A stretch of 9,321 nt of DNA from NCBI GenBank assembly GCA_003508755.1, contig DNTK01000007.1, positions 1 through 9,321 on the forward strand, in the 5' to 3' direction. Positions 1 to 6,157 of the stretch are shown one piece after another (the first letter of the stretch is position 1; every line of letters starts with the position of its first letter). Source of the DNA: Bacteroidales bacterium. Lineage in GTDB: Bacteria; Bacteroidota; Bacteroidia; Bacteroidales; UBA10428. Under the pieces are notes generated by a model. The model made no database searches, was not told the origin of the DNA, and worked only from the letters and a program-made list of their open reading frames with translations. A program made the position numbers and the translations under genes.

Positions 1-1
1 A

Positions 2-922
2 GATCGCATTACAAATGGATGGCAACCTGCCAATTTGGTTATTTTGGCTGCGCGTCCTGCCATGGGTAAAACAGCTTTTGTGCTATCCATGGCGCGCAAC
101 ATGGCGGTAGAGCATAACAAGGGGGTTGCCATTTTCAGCCTGGAAATGTCGAGTATCGAGTTGGTAAACCGGCTTATTTCTTCTGAGGCAGAATTAGCAT
201 CAAATAAGATTCGCACCGGACAACTAAACGAGGATGAATGGCAAAAACTGGAGTATCGGGCCCGACGCCTGGAGGAAGCGCCGATTTTCATTGATGATAC
301 ACCAGCCATTTCAATTTTTGAATTGCGGGCGAAATGTCGTCGATTAAAACGCCAACACGATATTGACATCGTTGTGATTGATTATTTACAGTTGATGACG
401 GGTCCCCCAGAATCGAAAGGTAACCGCGAACAGGAGGTAAGTAGTATTTCGCGCGCATTAAAAGGAATTGCAAAAGAACTCGATATCCCGATAATCTGTC
501 TTTCGCAGCTGAATCGCTCGGTAGAAGCGCGTCCCGATAAGCGACCCCAACTTTCCGATCTCCGGGAATCAGGAGCAATTGAACAGGATGCGGATATTGT
601 CTCCTTCATTCACCGCCCGGAATATTACGGATTTACCGAAGACGAAAACCAGATGTCGCTGCGCGGAATTGCCGAGATAATACTGGCAAAACACAGAGCA
701 GGTTCCATTGGTGATGTGCGTCTGAGATTTGTGGCTGAATTTACCAAGTTTGTTGAGCTGGAAGAAACCTTTGTAAGTGCCCTTACAACAGATGACAATT
801 CTGAACCTGTCATACAAACTTTCGGTTCCAAAATGAATGAAGACAAAGATTCGGCCGATAAGTCTGTAAGCAACGACGACCTGCTATCAAATACAGGATT
901 CTCGGAAGAAGTTCCCTTTTGA
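2..922 (+). CDS. dnaB: Replicative DNA helicase DnaB, C-terminal RecA-like domain (5' partial)
   Basis: This is the hexameric helicase that unwinds DNA at the replication fork using ATP. The frame is open from base 2, so the first ATG or TTG inside it is not the start. The N-terminal primase-interacting domain lies outside the window and 306 codons are visible. The Walker A motif ARPAMGKTAF is encoded around 53-82, with Lys at 68-70. The Walker B strand DIVVIDYLQLM ends near 400. The segment SQLNRSVEARP, then LRESGAIEQDAD, is the conserved DnaB motif H4 region, and KHRAGSIGDVRLRF near the end carries the arginine-finger area. The last 55 or so residues form an acidic, Ser- and Asp-rich tail ending EEVPF, as in many Bacteroidota DnaB proteins. 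No intein interrupts the visible part. The stop lies three bases from the convergent neighbour's stop, so there is no room for a terminator between them. Confidence 0.97.
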   Translation, partial: DRITNGWQPANLVILAARPAMGKTAFVLSMARNMAVEHNKGVAIFSLEMSSIELVNRLISSEAELASNKIRTGQLNEDEWQKLEYRARRLEEAPIFIDDTPAISIFELRAKCRRLKRQHDIDIVVIDYLQLMTGPPESKGNREQEVSSISRALKGIAKELDIPIICLSQLNRSVEARPDKRPQLSDLRESGAIEQDADIVSFIHRPEYYGFTEDENQMSLRGIAEIILAKHRAGSIGDVRLRFVAEFTKFVELEETFVSALTTDDNSEPVIQTFGSKMNEDKDSADKSVSNDDLLSNTGFSEEVPF

Positions 923-925
923 TCT

Positions 926-1459
926 TTATTTCCTTGTATAGGATAACATTACAGCTCCTGATTTGTACGATTCAGCTTTAATCAACTTAAACGGTGTTTC
1001 TTTTATCTTATCGGCAAACAAGGAAATCCCACTACCCAAAACGACAGGGATCATAAAAATCATCATTTCATCAAGGGCATTTAAGTTTATAAACTGAGCA
1101 ATTACCTTGCTGCCACCTACAATCCATATGTTTTTCGAACTTGCTGATTTTAATTGCTCAATTATAGGTGCATTTATGGCATTGAGTACATAAGTTTCGG
1201 TTGTTAGCACCTTAAAATCGCTCTGCGAAGTAAGCACAAAGGTTTTATAATCTTTGTACGGCCAATCAACATCGAACCCCATGATCTCGTCATAGGTTTT
1301 TCTACCCATTACCAGGATATCAATATTCTGAATAAAGGCATGGTACCCATAGTCTGAATTATCTGGGTTGGGGAAGTTATTCAACCAATCAAGCGAATGG
1401 TTTTCACGCGCAATGTACCCATCAAGGGAACAGGCAATGTAGAGTTTTATTTGTGCCAT
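926..1459 (-). CDS. Dihydrofolate reductase family protein (RibD C-terminal domain, YyaP/YwjB-like)
   Basis: This cytosolic 177-residue protein has the DHFR/RibD-C fold and probably binds NADPH. The N-terminal LYIACSLDGYIARE followed by SLDWL (residues 6-26) is the usual opening of this family. MGRKTYDEI (51-59) and IWIVGGSKVI (111-120) are the two nucleotide-binding motifs, and PVVLGSGISLF (138-148) is the conserved late loop. The length fits single-domain members, which lack the deaminase half of RibD. The family is broad and its substrates are largely unknown. A true folate reductase is less likely, because the sequence is closer to the YyaP group than to FolA. The ATG start is followed directly by the conserved first strand. 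It is convergent with dnaB, and its own promoter should lie in 1460-1785. The family call is secure; the reaction is not known. Confidence 0.93.
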   Translation of the reverse strand: MAQIKLYIACSLDGYIARENHSLDWLNNFPNPDNSDYGYHAFIQNIDILVMGRKTYDEIMGFDVDWPYKDYKTFVLTSQSDFKVLTTETYVLNAINAPIIEQLKSASSKNIWIVGGSKVIAQFINLNALDEMMIFMIPVVLGSGISLFADKIKETPFKLIKAESYKSGAVMLSYTRK

Positions 1460-1489
1460 TTAAAATGTTAAATCTACAAAATAATCATC

Positions 1490-1579
1490 GTCATTTTATA
1501 AAAATAAAACACATTCGCTGTCATTTTTTCATTTATAAACGTCATTTTTTCAGTATTCAAATCACCACTATGTCATTAT
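1490..1579. repeat. Four helically phased GTCATTTT direct repeats
   Basis: GTCATTTT occurs at 1490-1497, 1520-1527 and 1541-1548, and the variant GTCATTAT at 1572-1579. Start-to-start distances are 30, 21 and 31 bp, close to three, two and three turns of B-DNA, so all copies would face the same side of the helix. They lie about 105-195 bp upstream of the sigma-54-like element of hsp20 and 31-120 bp upstream of the divergent DHFR-like gene. They may be activator sites, or an A/T-tract pattern arising by chance in AT-rich DNA. Confidence 0.5.
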
Positions 1580-1585
1580 TGCAGA

Positions 1586-1606
1586 GGTGTTTACAAGTAA
1601 AACACC
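1586..1606. promoter_or_regulatory. Operator-like dyad GGTGTTT-N7-AAACACC
   Basis: A perfect 7-bp inverted repeat with a 7-base spacer is centred at 1596. It contains TGT-N11-ACA, similar in style to enhancer sites of sigma-54 activators (NifA-type sites are TGT-N10-ACA). Its right edge is 79 bp from the proposed -24 box, a normal enhancer distance. No T-run follows it on either strand, so a terminator role is unlikely. The binding protein is unknown. Confidence 0.45.
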
Positions 1607-1684
1607 CAAAATAATTTATTATGAAAACAGAAAGCGCTATCATTCAAGCAGGTAACATTTTTTAACACTTCCCATGAAAAAGTG

Positions 1685-1699
1685 TGGCATTTTTTTTGG
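1685..1699 (+). promoter_or_regulatory. Sigma-54-like -24/-12 promoter of hsp20
   Basis: TGGCAT, five T residues, then TTGG matches the RpoN consensus TGGCAC-N5-TTGC. The GG of the -24 box (1686-1687) and the second dinucleotide (1698-1699) have the required 10-base gap. The one important mismatch is GG instead of GC at -12. The predicted transcription start is near 1711, giving a leader of about 75 nt before the hsp20 ATG. No Bacteroidota housekeeping promoter is visible in the same stretch, which favours this reading, but it is a prediction. Confidence 0.45.
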
Positions 1700-1773
1700 G
1701 ATTAATTGCTCAACTAAAATTCGAATGTTTAACCCGCTTGCACTGCAAATTATGGCAGTACAGCAAAATTATT

Positions 1774-1778
1774 GGAGG
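1774..1778 (+). promoter_or_regulatory. Strong Shine-Dalgarno GGAGG that sets the hsp20 start
   Basis: GGAGG lies seven bases before ATG 1786. Such a strong site is uncommon in Bacteroidota, where many genes lack one. It shows that translation starts at 1786 and not at the in-frame GTG at 1684, which would add 34 residues unlike the family and would overlap the proposed promoter. Confidence 0.85.
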
Positions 1779-1785
1779 ATGCGCT

Positions 1786-2238
1786 ATGACACTAGCAAGA
1801 TTATCAAACCGTACCATGCCATCTTTTCCTTCATTAATTGACAGATTTTTCGATGGAGAATTGATGGATTGGAATCGCTCGAATTTCTCGAGTACAGATA
1901 CTACATTGCCTGCAGTAAACGTAAAAGAAAACGATAATGAATTTATGATTGACGTTGCTGCACCCGGTCTGAGTAAAGACGATTTTAAAGTGAATTATGA
2001 TAACGGCCGGTTAACCATCTCTTCTGAAAAGAAAAACGAATTGGAAGAAAAAGATGGCGACAAAATCACACGTCGTGAGTTTAGTTATGAATCATTCCAA
2101 CGCTCCTTTACAGTGGCTGAAAATGTGGTAGATGCCGAAAAAATAGCAGCCAACTACAAAGACGGAATTCTTCACATTTCCTTACCAAAACGTGAAGAAG
2201 TAAAACCTAAACCTGCGAAAGAAATCAGTATTAAGTAA
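1786..2238 (+). CDS. hsp20: Small heat shock protein (Hsp20 / alpha-crystallin family)
   Basis: This is an ATP-independent holdase chaperone that binds unfolding proteins and passes them to the DnaK and ClpB systems; it acts in the cytosol as a large oligomer. The protein is 150 residues from the ATG set by the GGAGG site. A flexible N-terminal arm (1-40, with MPSFPSLIDRFFDGE) precedes the alpha-crystallin domain (about 41-136). That domain carries DVAAPGLSKDDFKV and the signature AANYKDGILHISLPK (121-135, the A-x-x-x-n-G-v-L motif). The C-terminal EISIK supplies the I-x-I motif (147-149) that links subunits. Length and architecture are typical of bacterial class A sHsps. It stands alone, with its own regulatory region and a terminator just downstream, so it is probably a single-gene stress unit. 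No CIRCE element was seen. Confidence 0.96.
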   Translation: MTLARLSNRTMPSFPSLIDRFFDGELMDWNRSNFSSTDTTLPAVNVKENDNEFMIDVAAPGLSKDDFKVNYDNGRLTISSEKKNELEEKDGDKITRREFSYESFQRSFTVAENVVDAEKIAANYKDGILHISLPKREEVKPKPAKEISIK

Positions 2239-2249
2239 GGTGTGGAACA

Positions 2250-2273
2250 GGGAACCGGTATTAGCCGGTTCCC
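2250..2273 (+). terminator. Rho-independent-type hairpin after hsp20
   Basis: GGGAACCGG and CCGGTTCCC form a perfect 9-bp stem around a 6-base loop, starting 12 nt after the hsp20 stop. The downstream tract ATTTCAATTTAT is T-rich but interrupted. The GC-rich stem stands out in AT-rich surroundings. It separates hsp20 from the small gene that follows. Confidence 0.82.
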
Positions 2274-2303
2274 ATTTCAATTTATACTGCTCAATAAGTA
2301 TGT

Positions 2304-2320
2304 ATTGCCGTTACGGTAAT
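2304..2320. promoter_or_regulatory. 17-bp near-perfect palindrome, possible operator
   Basis: ATTGCCGTTACGGTAAT pairs with itself around T2312, with seven of eight positions matching (2307/2317 is G against T). It lies between the hsp20 terminator and the unassigned gene at 2395. The tight, loopless symmetry fits a dimeric regulator site better than an RNA hairpin. No regulator can be named. Confidence 0.4.
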
Positions 2321-2370
2321 CGAAAAGAAGCCAGCAATTGGTTGATTATTAGCTATCAAGCATAGATAAA

Positions 2371-2388
2371 GCATTTAATTTAAAATGC
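2371..2388. promoter_or_regulatory. Inverted repeat GCATTT-N6-AAATGC just before the small gene
   Basis: A perfect 6-bp inverted repeat with a 6-base spacer ends seven bases before the TTG at 2395. It could be an operator or a weak leader hairpin near the start codon. It is AT-rich, so chance is a real alternative. Confidence 0.3.
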
Positions 2389-2394
2389 AGTTCT

Positions 2395-2691
2395 TTGAAT
2401 TATACGACATTTTTTAATTACCCTTCCGTCTTCATCCTGCAGCAATTACTTCGGCAGATGAGTAATGCGGAACAGAAAACGTATTGCACTATGTTGGAAC
2501 ATCAAAAGAAAGTTTTGGAGGCAGTAAGCTATGATAATAAATTATTTAAAAAAGAGCTAATCAAGTCGCAAGCATGGTTAAATATCCATGACCAAACAAA
2601 ACTCCGACTATGGGTAAAGCAAAAGTTTTATCAGCAACATGCCGATACCATCAATGAAATTCTTAATACGAAATATGATTACGCCTCTTAA
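2395..2691 (+). CDS. Unrecognised small protein, 98 residues from TTG (77 from ATG 2458)
   Basis: I do not recognise this family. The frame is open from 2353 to the TAA at 2689-2691. The first usable start is TTG 2395; an in-frame ATG at 2458 would give 77 residues. Neither has a clear Shine-Dalgarno site. The sequence is protein-like: amphipathic helical segments (YPSVFILQQLLRQMSNAEQK, then a stretch to about residue 45), followed by LFKKELIKSQAWLNIHDQTK and a charged, aromatic C-terminal helix with KQKFYQQHADTINEIL. There is no signal peptide, membrane segment or cysteine motif, so a soluble helical cytosolic protein is likely. The residues before Met22 fit the same helical pattern, which favours the longer form. 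Its stop is seven bases from the convergent AraC stop. The frame also contains no internal breaks, but it could still be a non-coding open frame. Confidence 0.55.
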   Translation: MNYTTFFNYPSVFILQQLLRQMSNAEQKTYCTMLEHQKKVLEAVSYDNKLFKKELIKSQAWLNIHDQTKLRLWVKQKFYQQHADTINEILNTKYDYAS

Positions 2692-2698
2692 AATTGCG

Positions 2699-3616
2699 CT
2701 AATTCAGGTTCCTGAATTCAGCAGGTGTCATACCGGTTTTCTTTTTAAACATTTTGCTAAAATACTGCGGATATTCAAAGCCAAGGTCATAGGCAATTTC
2801 ACTTACCGTAACATGTGTACTAAGCAAAAGGTTTTTAGCTTCTTCGATGAGGTAATAGTGAATGTGTTCCTGTGCATTTTTACCGGTTTCCTTTTTCAAA
2901 AGATCACTCAGATAATTCGCAGATAAATTGAGCTTATCGGCGCAGAATTTTACAGAAGGCAATCCTTTCTGCTTTATTTCTTCTGAACCGAAATAATTAA
3001 TCACGATGTTTTCGAATTTAGCAAGGATATCCTTGTTGTTGTTTTTGCGGGTTATGAATTGTCTGTCGTAAAAACGGGTGCAGTAATTTAGCAGGAGTTC
3101 TATGTTTGAGACGATGAGTGACTGGCTGTGCTTATCGATATTTTGATCGAGCTCGTATTCTATTTTTGAAATAATGTCGGCTAGTAACTGCTTTTCCTTT
3201 TCGGAAAGGTGCAGGGCTTCGTGTGTATCGTAAGAAAAAAAGGTAAAATCACGCATTTTACTGGCAAGCGACGTACCACGAAGTAAATCCGGATGAAAAA
3301 ACAATCCCCAGCCAATTATGGGCTCTTCCTGCTCCTTTGGTTCGGGTTCGTTCTCCATTTCAATCACTTGTTCTGGAGCTATAAATACCAGGGTACCTTC
3401 TTCAAAATCGTAATATTGCCTTCCATATTTTAGGTTACTATGGCAGCGGTTCTTTAGCATGACAGAATAAAAACTGGAAGTTAATTTAGGTGATTCAGTA
3501 TTATAGCCATCCATTTTTGTAAAATCCACTACAGTAACCAACGGGTGTTTGGTCGTATCCTGCTGCATCAGTTTATTGAGCTGTGCAATGCTTTCTATTT
3601 TGAATATGTCCCTCAC
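2699..3616 (-). CDS. AraC-family transcriptional regulator
   Basis: This 305-residue DNA-binding regulator is the last gene of the four-gene minus-strand array and probably controls it. The C-terminal third is the AraC/XylS double helix-turn-helix. The first helix-turn-helix lies around 221-246 (ADKLNLSANYLSDLLKKETG). The second, around 269-292, contains SEIAYDLGFEYPQYFSKMFKKKTG, followed by the family ending MTPAEFR. The N-terminal part, including YDFEEGTLVFIAPEQVIE (near residues 69-86), looks like the cupin-type sensing domain common in Bacteroidota AraC proteins; the ligand is unknown. The start lies 19 bases after the stop of the upstream SDR, consistent with translation from one message. 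By analogy, E. coli YqhC, an AraC protein next to aldehyde reductases, activates them in response to aldehydes. That parallel is inference only. Confidence 0.95.
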   Translation of the reverse strand: MRDIFKIESIAQLNKLMQQDTTKHPLVTVVDFTKMDGYNTESPKLTSSFYSVMLKNRCHSNLKYGRQYYDFEEGTLVFIAPEQVIEMENEPEPKEQEEPIIGWGLFFHPDLLRGTSLASKMRDFTFFSYDTHEALHLSEKEKQLLADIISKIEYELDQNIDKHSQSLIVSNIELLLNYCTRFYDRQFITRKNNNKDILAKFENIVINYFGSEEIKQKGLPSVKFCADKLNLSANYLSDLLKKETGKNAQEHIHYYLIEEAKNLLLSTHVTVSEIAYDLGFEYPQYFSKMFKKKTGMTPAEFRNLN

Positions 3617-3635
3617 AACTAACGCTTTTTAGTAT

Positions 3636-4553
3636 TTATTTAAAAGTAACTTTTGTAATTGCCTCTGACAATTCCCAGAGTTTTTTTGCATCTTCCATGC
3701 TATGGGAAGCGTTATTTGATTCAACAACCACAGGATAACCCTTCATTCCCCGATGCGGGCCATAATATTCAGCAGGTTTTACAGCAGGATCGGCGGCTGC
3801 TCTAATTTGAGGAAGGGCACCCCAATCCTGACTTTGAGTAATTAATTTTGCCAAAGGCATAAGTAGTTTAAAGGAGATTTTTGTTCGCATATACCTGTCG
3901 AGATTCGTTTTCGATATTCCAGGATGTGTAGCCAGTGCCATGGCATCTATTTTATGGGTATCGAACCAGCGTTGCAACTCATAGGTAAAAAGCAGGTTAG
4001 ACAACTTTGAGCGGCTGTAAGATTTCATGGGGGTATAACCTTTACCATTCTCAAACAATGGATTGTTGAAGTCCATTTTACCCCATTTGTGGGCCATACT
4101 GCTCACATTCACAACCCGCGATTTTGGAGTAGCCTTAATTAGATCCATTAACTGTCCGGTTAGAGCAAAATGACCATAATGATTGGTTCCGTTTTGAGCT
4201 TCGAGCCCATCATTTGTGGTAAAATAGGGGGTGGACATAATGCCGGCATTATTAAGCAATACATTTAGCTGTGTGTAGTTATGTTTTATTTCAGTTGCGA
4301 ATTTTTCGATCGAGGCAAGATCCATTAAATCGAGCTTTTTAACTACTATTTTAGCATCAGGAGCCTGTGCCAGTAATTCTGCTTTGGCAGCCTCCCCCTT
4401 TTCAGTATTGCGACAAGCCAAAATTACCTCCGCGTTCTTTTCTGCAAATGCTTTAACCGATTCATATCCCAATCCGCTGTTGCCTCCGGTTACGATTATA
4501 ATTTTTCCTGATAAATCAGGCATGTTATCTGTTGTCCAATTATCATGTTTCAT
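3636..4553 (-). CDS. Classical SDR oxidoreductase (retinol dehydrogenase / protochlorophyllide reductase-like)
   Basis: This 305-residue NAD(P)-dependent short-chain dehydrogenase/reductase is third in the minus-strand array. It has the full set of classical motifs: cofactor loop TGGNSGLG (22-29), LDLMDL (74-79) contacting adenine, NNAG (101-104), VVNVSS (147-152) and the catalytic YSRSK (Tyr179, Lys183). The N-terminal extension WTTDNMPDLSGK before the first strand is normal for this retinol-dehydrogenase-like subgroup, which supports the first ATG over Met11. ACRN at 46-49 places Arg after the second strand, which favours NADPH. The usual chemistry of such proteins is reduction of aldehydes or ketones; the physiological substrate cannot be read from the sequence. 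It is soluble, with no signal peptide. The upstream gap is 45 nt and the downstream gap to the AraC gene is 19 nt. Confidence 0.95.
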   Translation of the reverse strand: MKHDNWTTDNMPDLSGKIIIVTGGNSGLGYESVKAFAEKNAEVILACRNTEKGEAAKAELLAQAPDAKIVVKKLDLMDLASIEKFATEIKHNYTQLNVLLNNAGIMSTPYFTTNDGLEAQNGTNHYGHFALTGQLMDLIKATPKSRVVNVSSMAHKWGKMDFNNPLFENGKGYTPMKSYSRSKLSNLLFTYELQRWFDTHKIDAMALATHPGISKTNLDRYMRTKISFKLLMPLAKLITQSQDWGALPQIRAAADPAVKPAEYYGPHRGMKGYPVVVESNNASHSMEDAKKLWELSEAITKVTFK

Positions 4554-4598
4554 GGTATGATGTATTAATATTTTTAAAGGTATGCAAACAAAAAATTA

Positions 4599-5255
4599 CT
4601 AATGACTGTATAGAATATCTTTATTTTCCAGGATAGTTTTTTTATAGCCCTGCAAACCGATATTAAAAATAGCTTTTGCTAATTTCTCCGAAGTAATAAC
4701 ACCGTTGGGCATGATTCGTTTTAAAAACGGGTACAATTTTCTTGAGAGCCGGTAACTAAAATTTGGTTCAACCCTCGGGGTAACAGGATAGATGTATCCG
4801 GGCCGGAAAATGTACAAACCTGTAAATTGCTTTGCGATAAGATAGTTTTCAGCCATTCCTTTATCTCTGGCAAACATCATACGGCTTTTTTCTTTTGTAT
4901 CTGCCCCTGCGCCGCTCAAGAAACAAACCACTGCATGTGGACTTTTCTTTTTCAAGTTATCTGCAAAGGCTATTGTATAATCAACCGTAATTTCCCTGAA
5001 CCTATCCCGTGTTACCTGTCCCGTATAAACGCCAATGCAATAATAAGCGATATCAACCTGCTCGAAATAGTTTTCGAGGCCTGCAAGATTTCCAAAATCA
5101 TTAACCGTAACCTCAGTTAATTTACGATGAGAAATTCCTGTGGTTCTTCTCGATAGCACGACAACTGAACTAATTTCTGAAGAAGTCAGGCATTCGTTTA
5201 ATACCAATCTTCCTACCATTCCCGTTGCACCTGTTATGATTACTCTTTTACCCAT
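4599..5255 (-). CDS. Atypical SDR, NAD(P)H-binding protein (HTATIP2/TIP30-like)
   Basis: This 218-residue Rossmann-fold protein is second in the minus-strand array. The N-terminal VIITGATGMVG (5-15) is the extended/atypical SDR nucleotide loop, and VVLSRR (32-37) gives the Arg pair expected for NADPH. YYCIGVYTG (71-79) and FRPGYIYP (150-157) are conserved in the NAD(P)H-binding TIP30-like group. At the place where this group usually has Y-x-x-x-K-G, this protein reads FARDKG (128-133), so the catalytic Tyr is Phe. It may therefore be a weak enzyme, use another proton donor, or act as a cofactor-sensing protein. AGCAGG lies a few bases before the ATG as a possible ribosome site. It is soluble, with no membrane segment. 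Gaps of 32 and 45 nt to its neighbours point to one transcript. Confidence 0.9.
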   Translation of the reverse strand: MGKRVIITGATGMVGRLVLNECLTSSEISSVVVLSRRTTGISHRKLTEVTVNDFGNLAGLENYFEQVDIAYYCIGVYTGQVTRDRFREITVDYTIAFADNLKKKSPHAVVCFLSGAGADTKEKSRMMFARDKGMAENYLIAKQFTGLYIFRPGYIYPVTPRVEPNFSYRLSRKLYPFLKRIMPNGVITSEKLAKAIFNIGLQGYKKTILENKDILYSH

Positions 5256-5287
5256 GATATGTACCTGCTTGTTCGATAAGTCTAGAC

Positions 5288-6070
5288 TTAATTAATTTCC
5301 TGCATTTGCCGAACGGTTTTCAATTTCATTTTCTTTGACATAAAAGGCAACATCGACAACATTGCTCTTTGCATTGGTTTAAGTCCTGATATAATATCAA
5401 GTTTACCTTTTAGCATGGCATTATAACCATCTTCTGCAACAGTTCGGGCGCTTGCGGGCTTTTTAAAGAGGGAAGTTTTATCCATTCCGGATACCGCTCC
5501 GAAATCTGTTTCGGTGGCGCCAGGCATTAAATTGGTAACGGTAACTTTCGTATCATGAAGTTCCTCGGCAATGGCATTACTAAAGAAAGTAACATACGCT
5601 TTTGTGGCATAATAGACAGCCTGCAGCGGACCAGGCATATAACTGGCCGTTGACGAAACGTTTAGAACCTTACCACGATTCCGCGCAACAAAATCTGGCA
5701 GAAAAAAACGTGTTAAAGCGGTCAGTGCCGTAATATTTAAGTTTATCATCATCAGATCTTTTTCCCAATCCCGCTCATGAAATTTGCCATGTCCACCAAA
5801 ACCTGCATTGTTAATAAGGTACTCCACTTCTATTCCGGCCGATTTAACTTCGTCGTAGACTTCTTTTGGTGCTGCGGATTTGCTTAAATCCTTTGTAATT
5901 GTTTTTACTTGTACGTTATACTTGTTCTCCAAATCGCTTTTGATTTCTTTCAGTTTTTGTTGATTTCTGGCAACAATCACCAAATCGTAACCCTTTTCTG
6001 CGTGTATATAGGCCAACTCTTTTCCAATACCCGATGAGGCTCCTGTTATTAATGCTACATTGTTTTTCAT
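5288..6070 (-). CDS. Classical SDR oxidoreductase (DltE/YqjQ-like)
   Basis: This 260-residue NAD(P)-dependent short-chain dehydrogenase is the first gene of the minus-strand array. Visible motifs are TGASSGIG (9-16), VARN (33-36) favouring NADPH, KDL (60-62), NNAG (87-90), Asn110 on the active-site helix, LNVSSTASY (136-144) and the catalytic YYATK (Tyr153, Lys157). PGATETDF (about 188-195) is the conserved post-catalytic PG motif. The basic, Met-rich C-terminus (MQRAMLSMLPFMSKKMKLK) resembles the membrane-associating tail of DltE-like SDRs, but no clear transmembrane helix is present. A Bacteroidota-type promoter lies about 80 bp upstream. There is no Shine-Dalgarno site before the ATG, which is common in this phylum. 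The reaction is probably carbonyl reduction; the substrate is unknown. Confidence 0.95.
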   Translation of the reverse strand: MKNNVALITGASSGIGKELAYIHAEKGYDLVIVARNQQKLKEIKSDLENKYNVQVKTITKDLSKSAAPKEVYDEVKSAGIEVEYLINNAGFGGHGKFHERDWEKDLMMINLNITALTALTRFFLPDFVARNRGKVLNVSSTASYMPGPLQAVYYATKAYVTFFSNAIAEELHDTKVTVTNLMPGATETDFGAVSGMDKTSLFKKPASARTVAEDGYNAMLKGKLDIISGLKPMQRAMLSMLPFMSKKMKLKTVRQMQEIN

Positions 6071-6131
6071 AATATTCTGGTTTTAATTTTTATTTACGCT
6101 TGCTTTGCAATACATGGTTCTTAATAGATAA

Positions 6132-6157
6132 TTACTATTTTGATGAGACAAAAGTAA
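6132..6157. promoter_or_regulatory. Imperfect dyad overlapping the operon start site
   Basis: TTACTATTTTG and CAAAAGTAA form an inverted repeat, with two extra bases in the left arm, around the spacer ATGAGA. The right arm is itself the -7 promoter element read on the minus strand, so a bound regulator would cover the transcription start. It is a reasonable operator candidate for the AraC protein or another local regulator. Confidence 0.4.

Larger units (their letters stand above)
1460..1785. other. Intergenic regulatory region between divergent DHFR-like gene and hsp20
   Basis: This 326-bp AT-rich stretch has no convincing gene. From left to right it holds four phased GTCATTTT-type repeats (1490-1579), a 7-bp dyad (1586-1606), a 6-bp inverted repeat ACACTT/AAGTGT (1665-1670 and 1680-1685) touching a sigma-54-like promoter (1685-1699), a roughly 75-nt untranslated leader, and a Shine-Dalgarno sequence. 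A 14-codon reading from ATG 1621 has no ribosome binding site. No clean TAnnTTTG promoter was found for either flanking gene. The nearest on the minus strand is a shortened TATTTTG (1477-1483) without a partner -33 box. Confidence 0.7.

Noticed and set aside
1621..1665. A 14-codon reading frame from ATG 1621 as a leader peptide.
   Set aside because: There is no Shine-Dalgarno site, no attenuator structure or codon bias to explain, and it lies upstream of the predicted transcription start.
1684..1785. A 34-residue N-terminal extension of the small heat shock protein from GTG 1684.
   Set aside because: It overlaps the proposed promoter, has no ribosome site and no family likeness, while ATG 1786 has a perfect GGAGG seven bases upstream.
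2385..2460. The ATG reading MQFFELYDIF, then stop, which looks like the start of an HscB-type J-domain protein followed by LPFRLHPAAI.
   Set aside because: Two stop codons fall within 26 codons and no HPD motif follows in any frame, so a decayed hscB cannot be supported; the likeness is probably chance.
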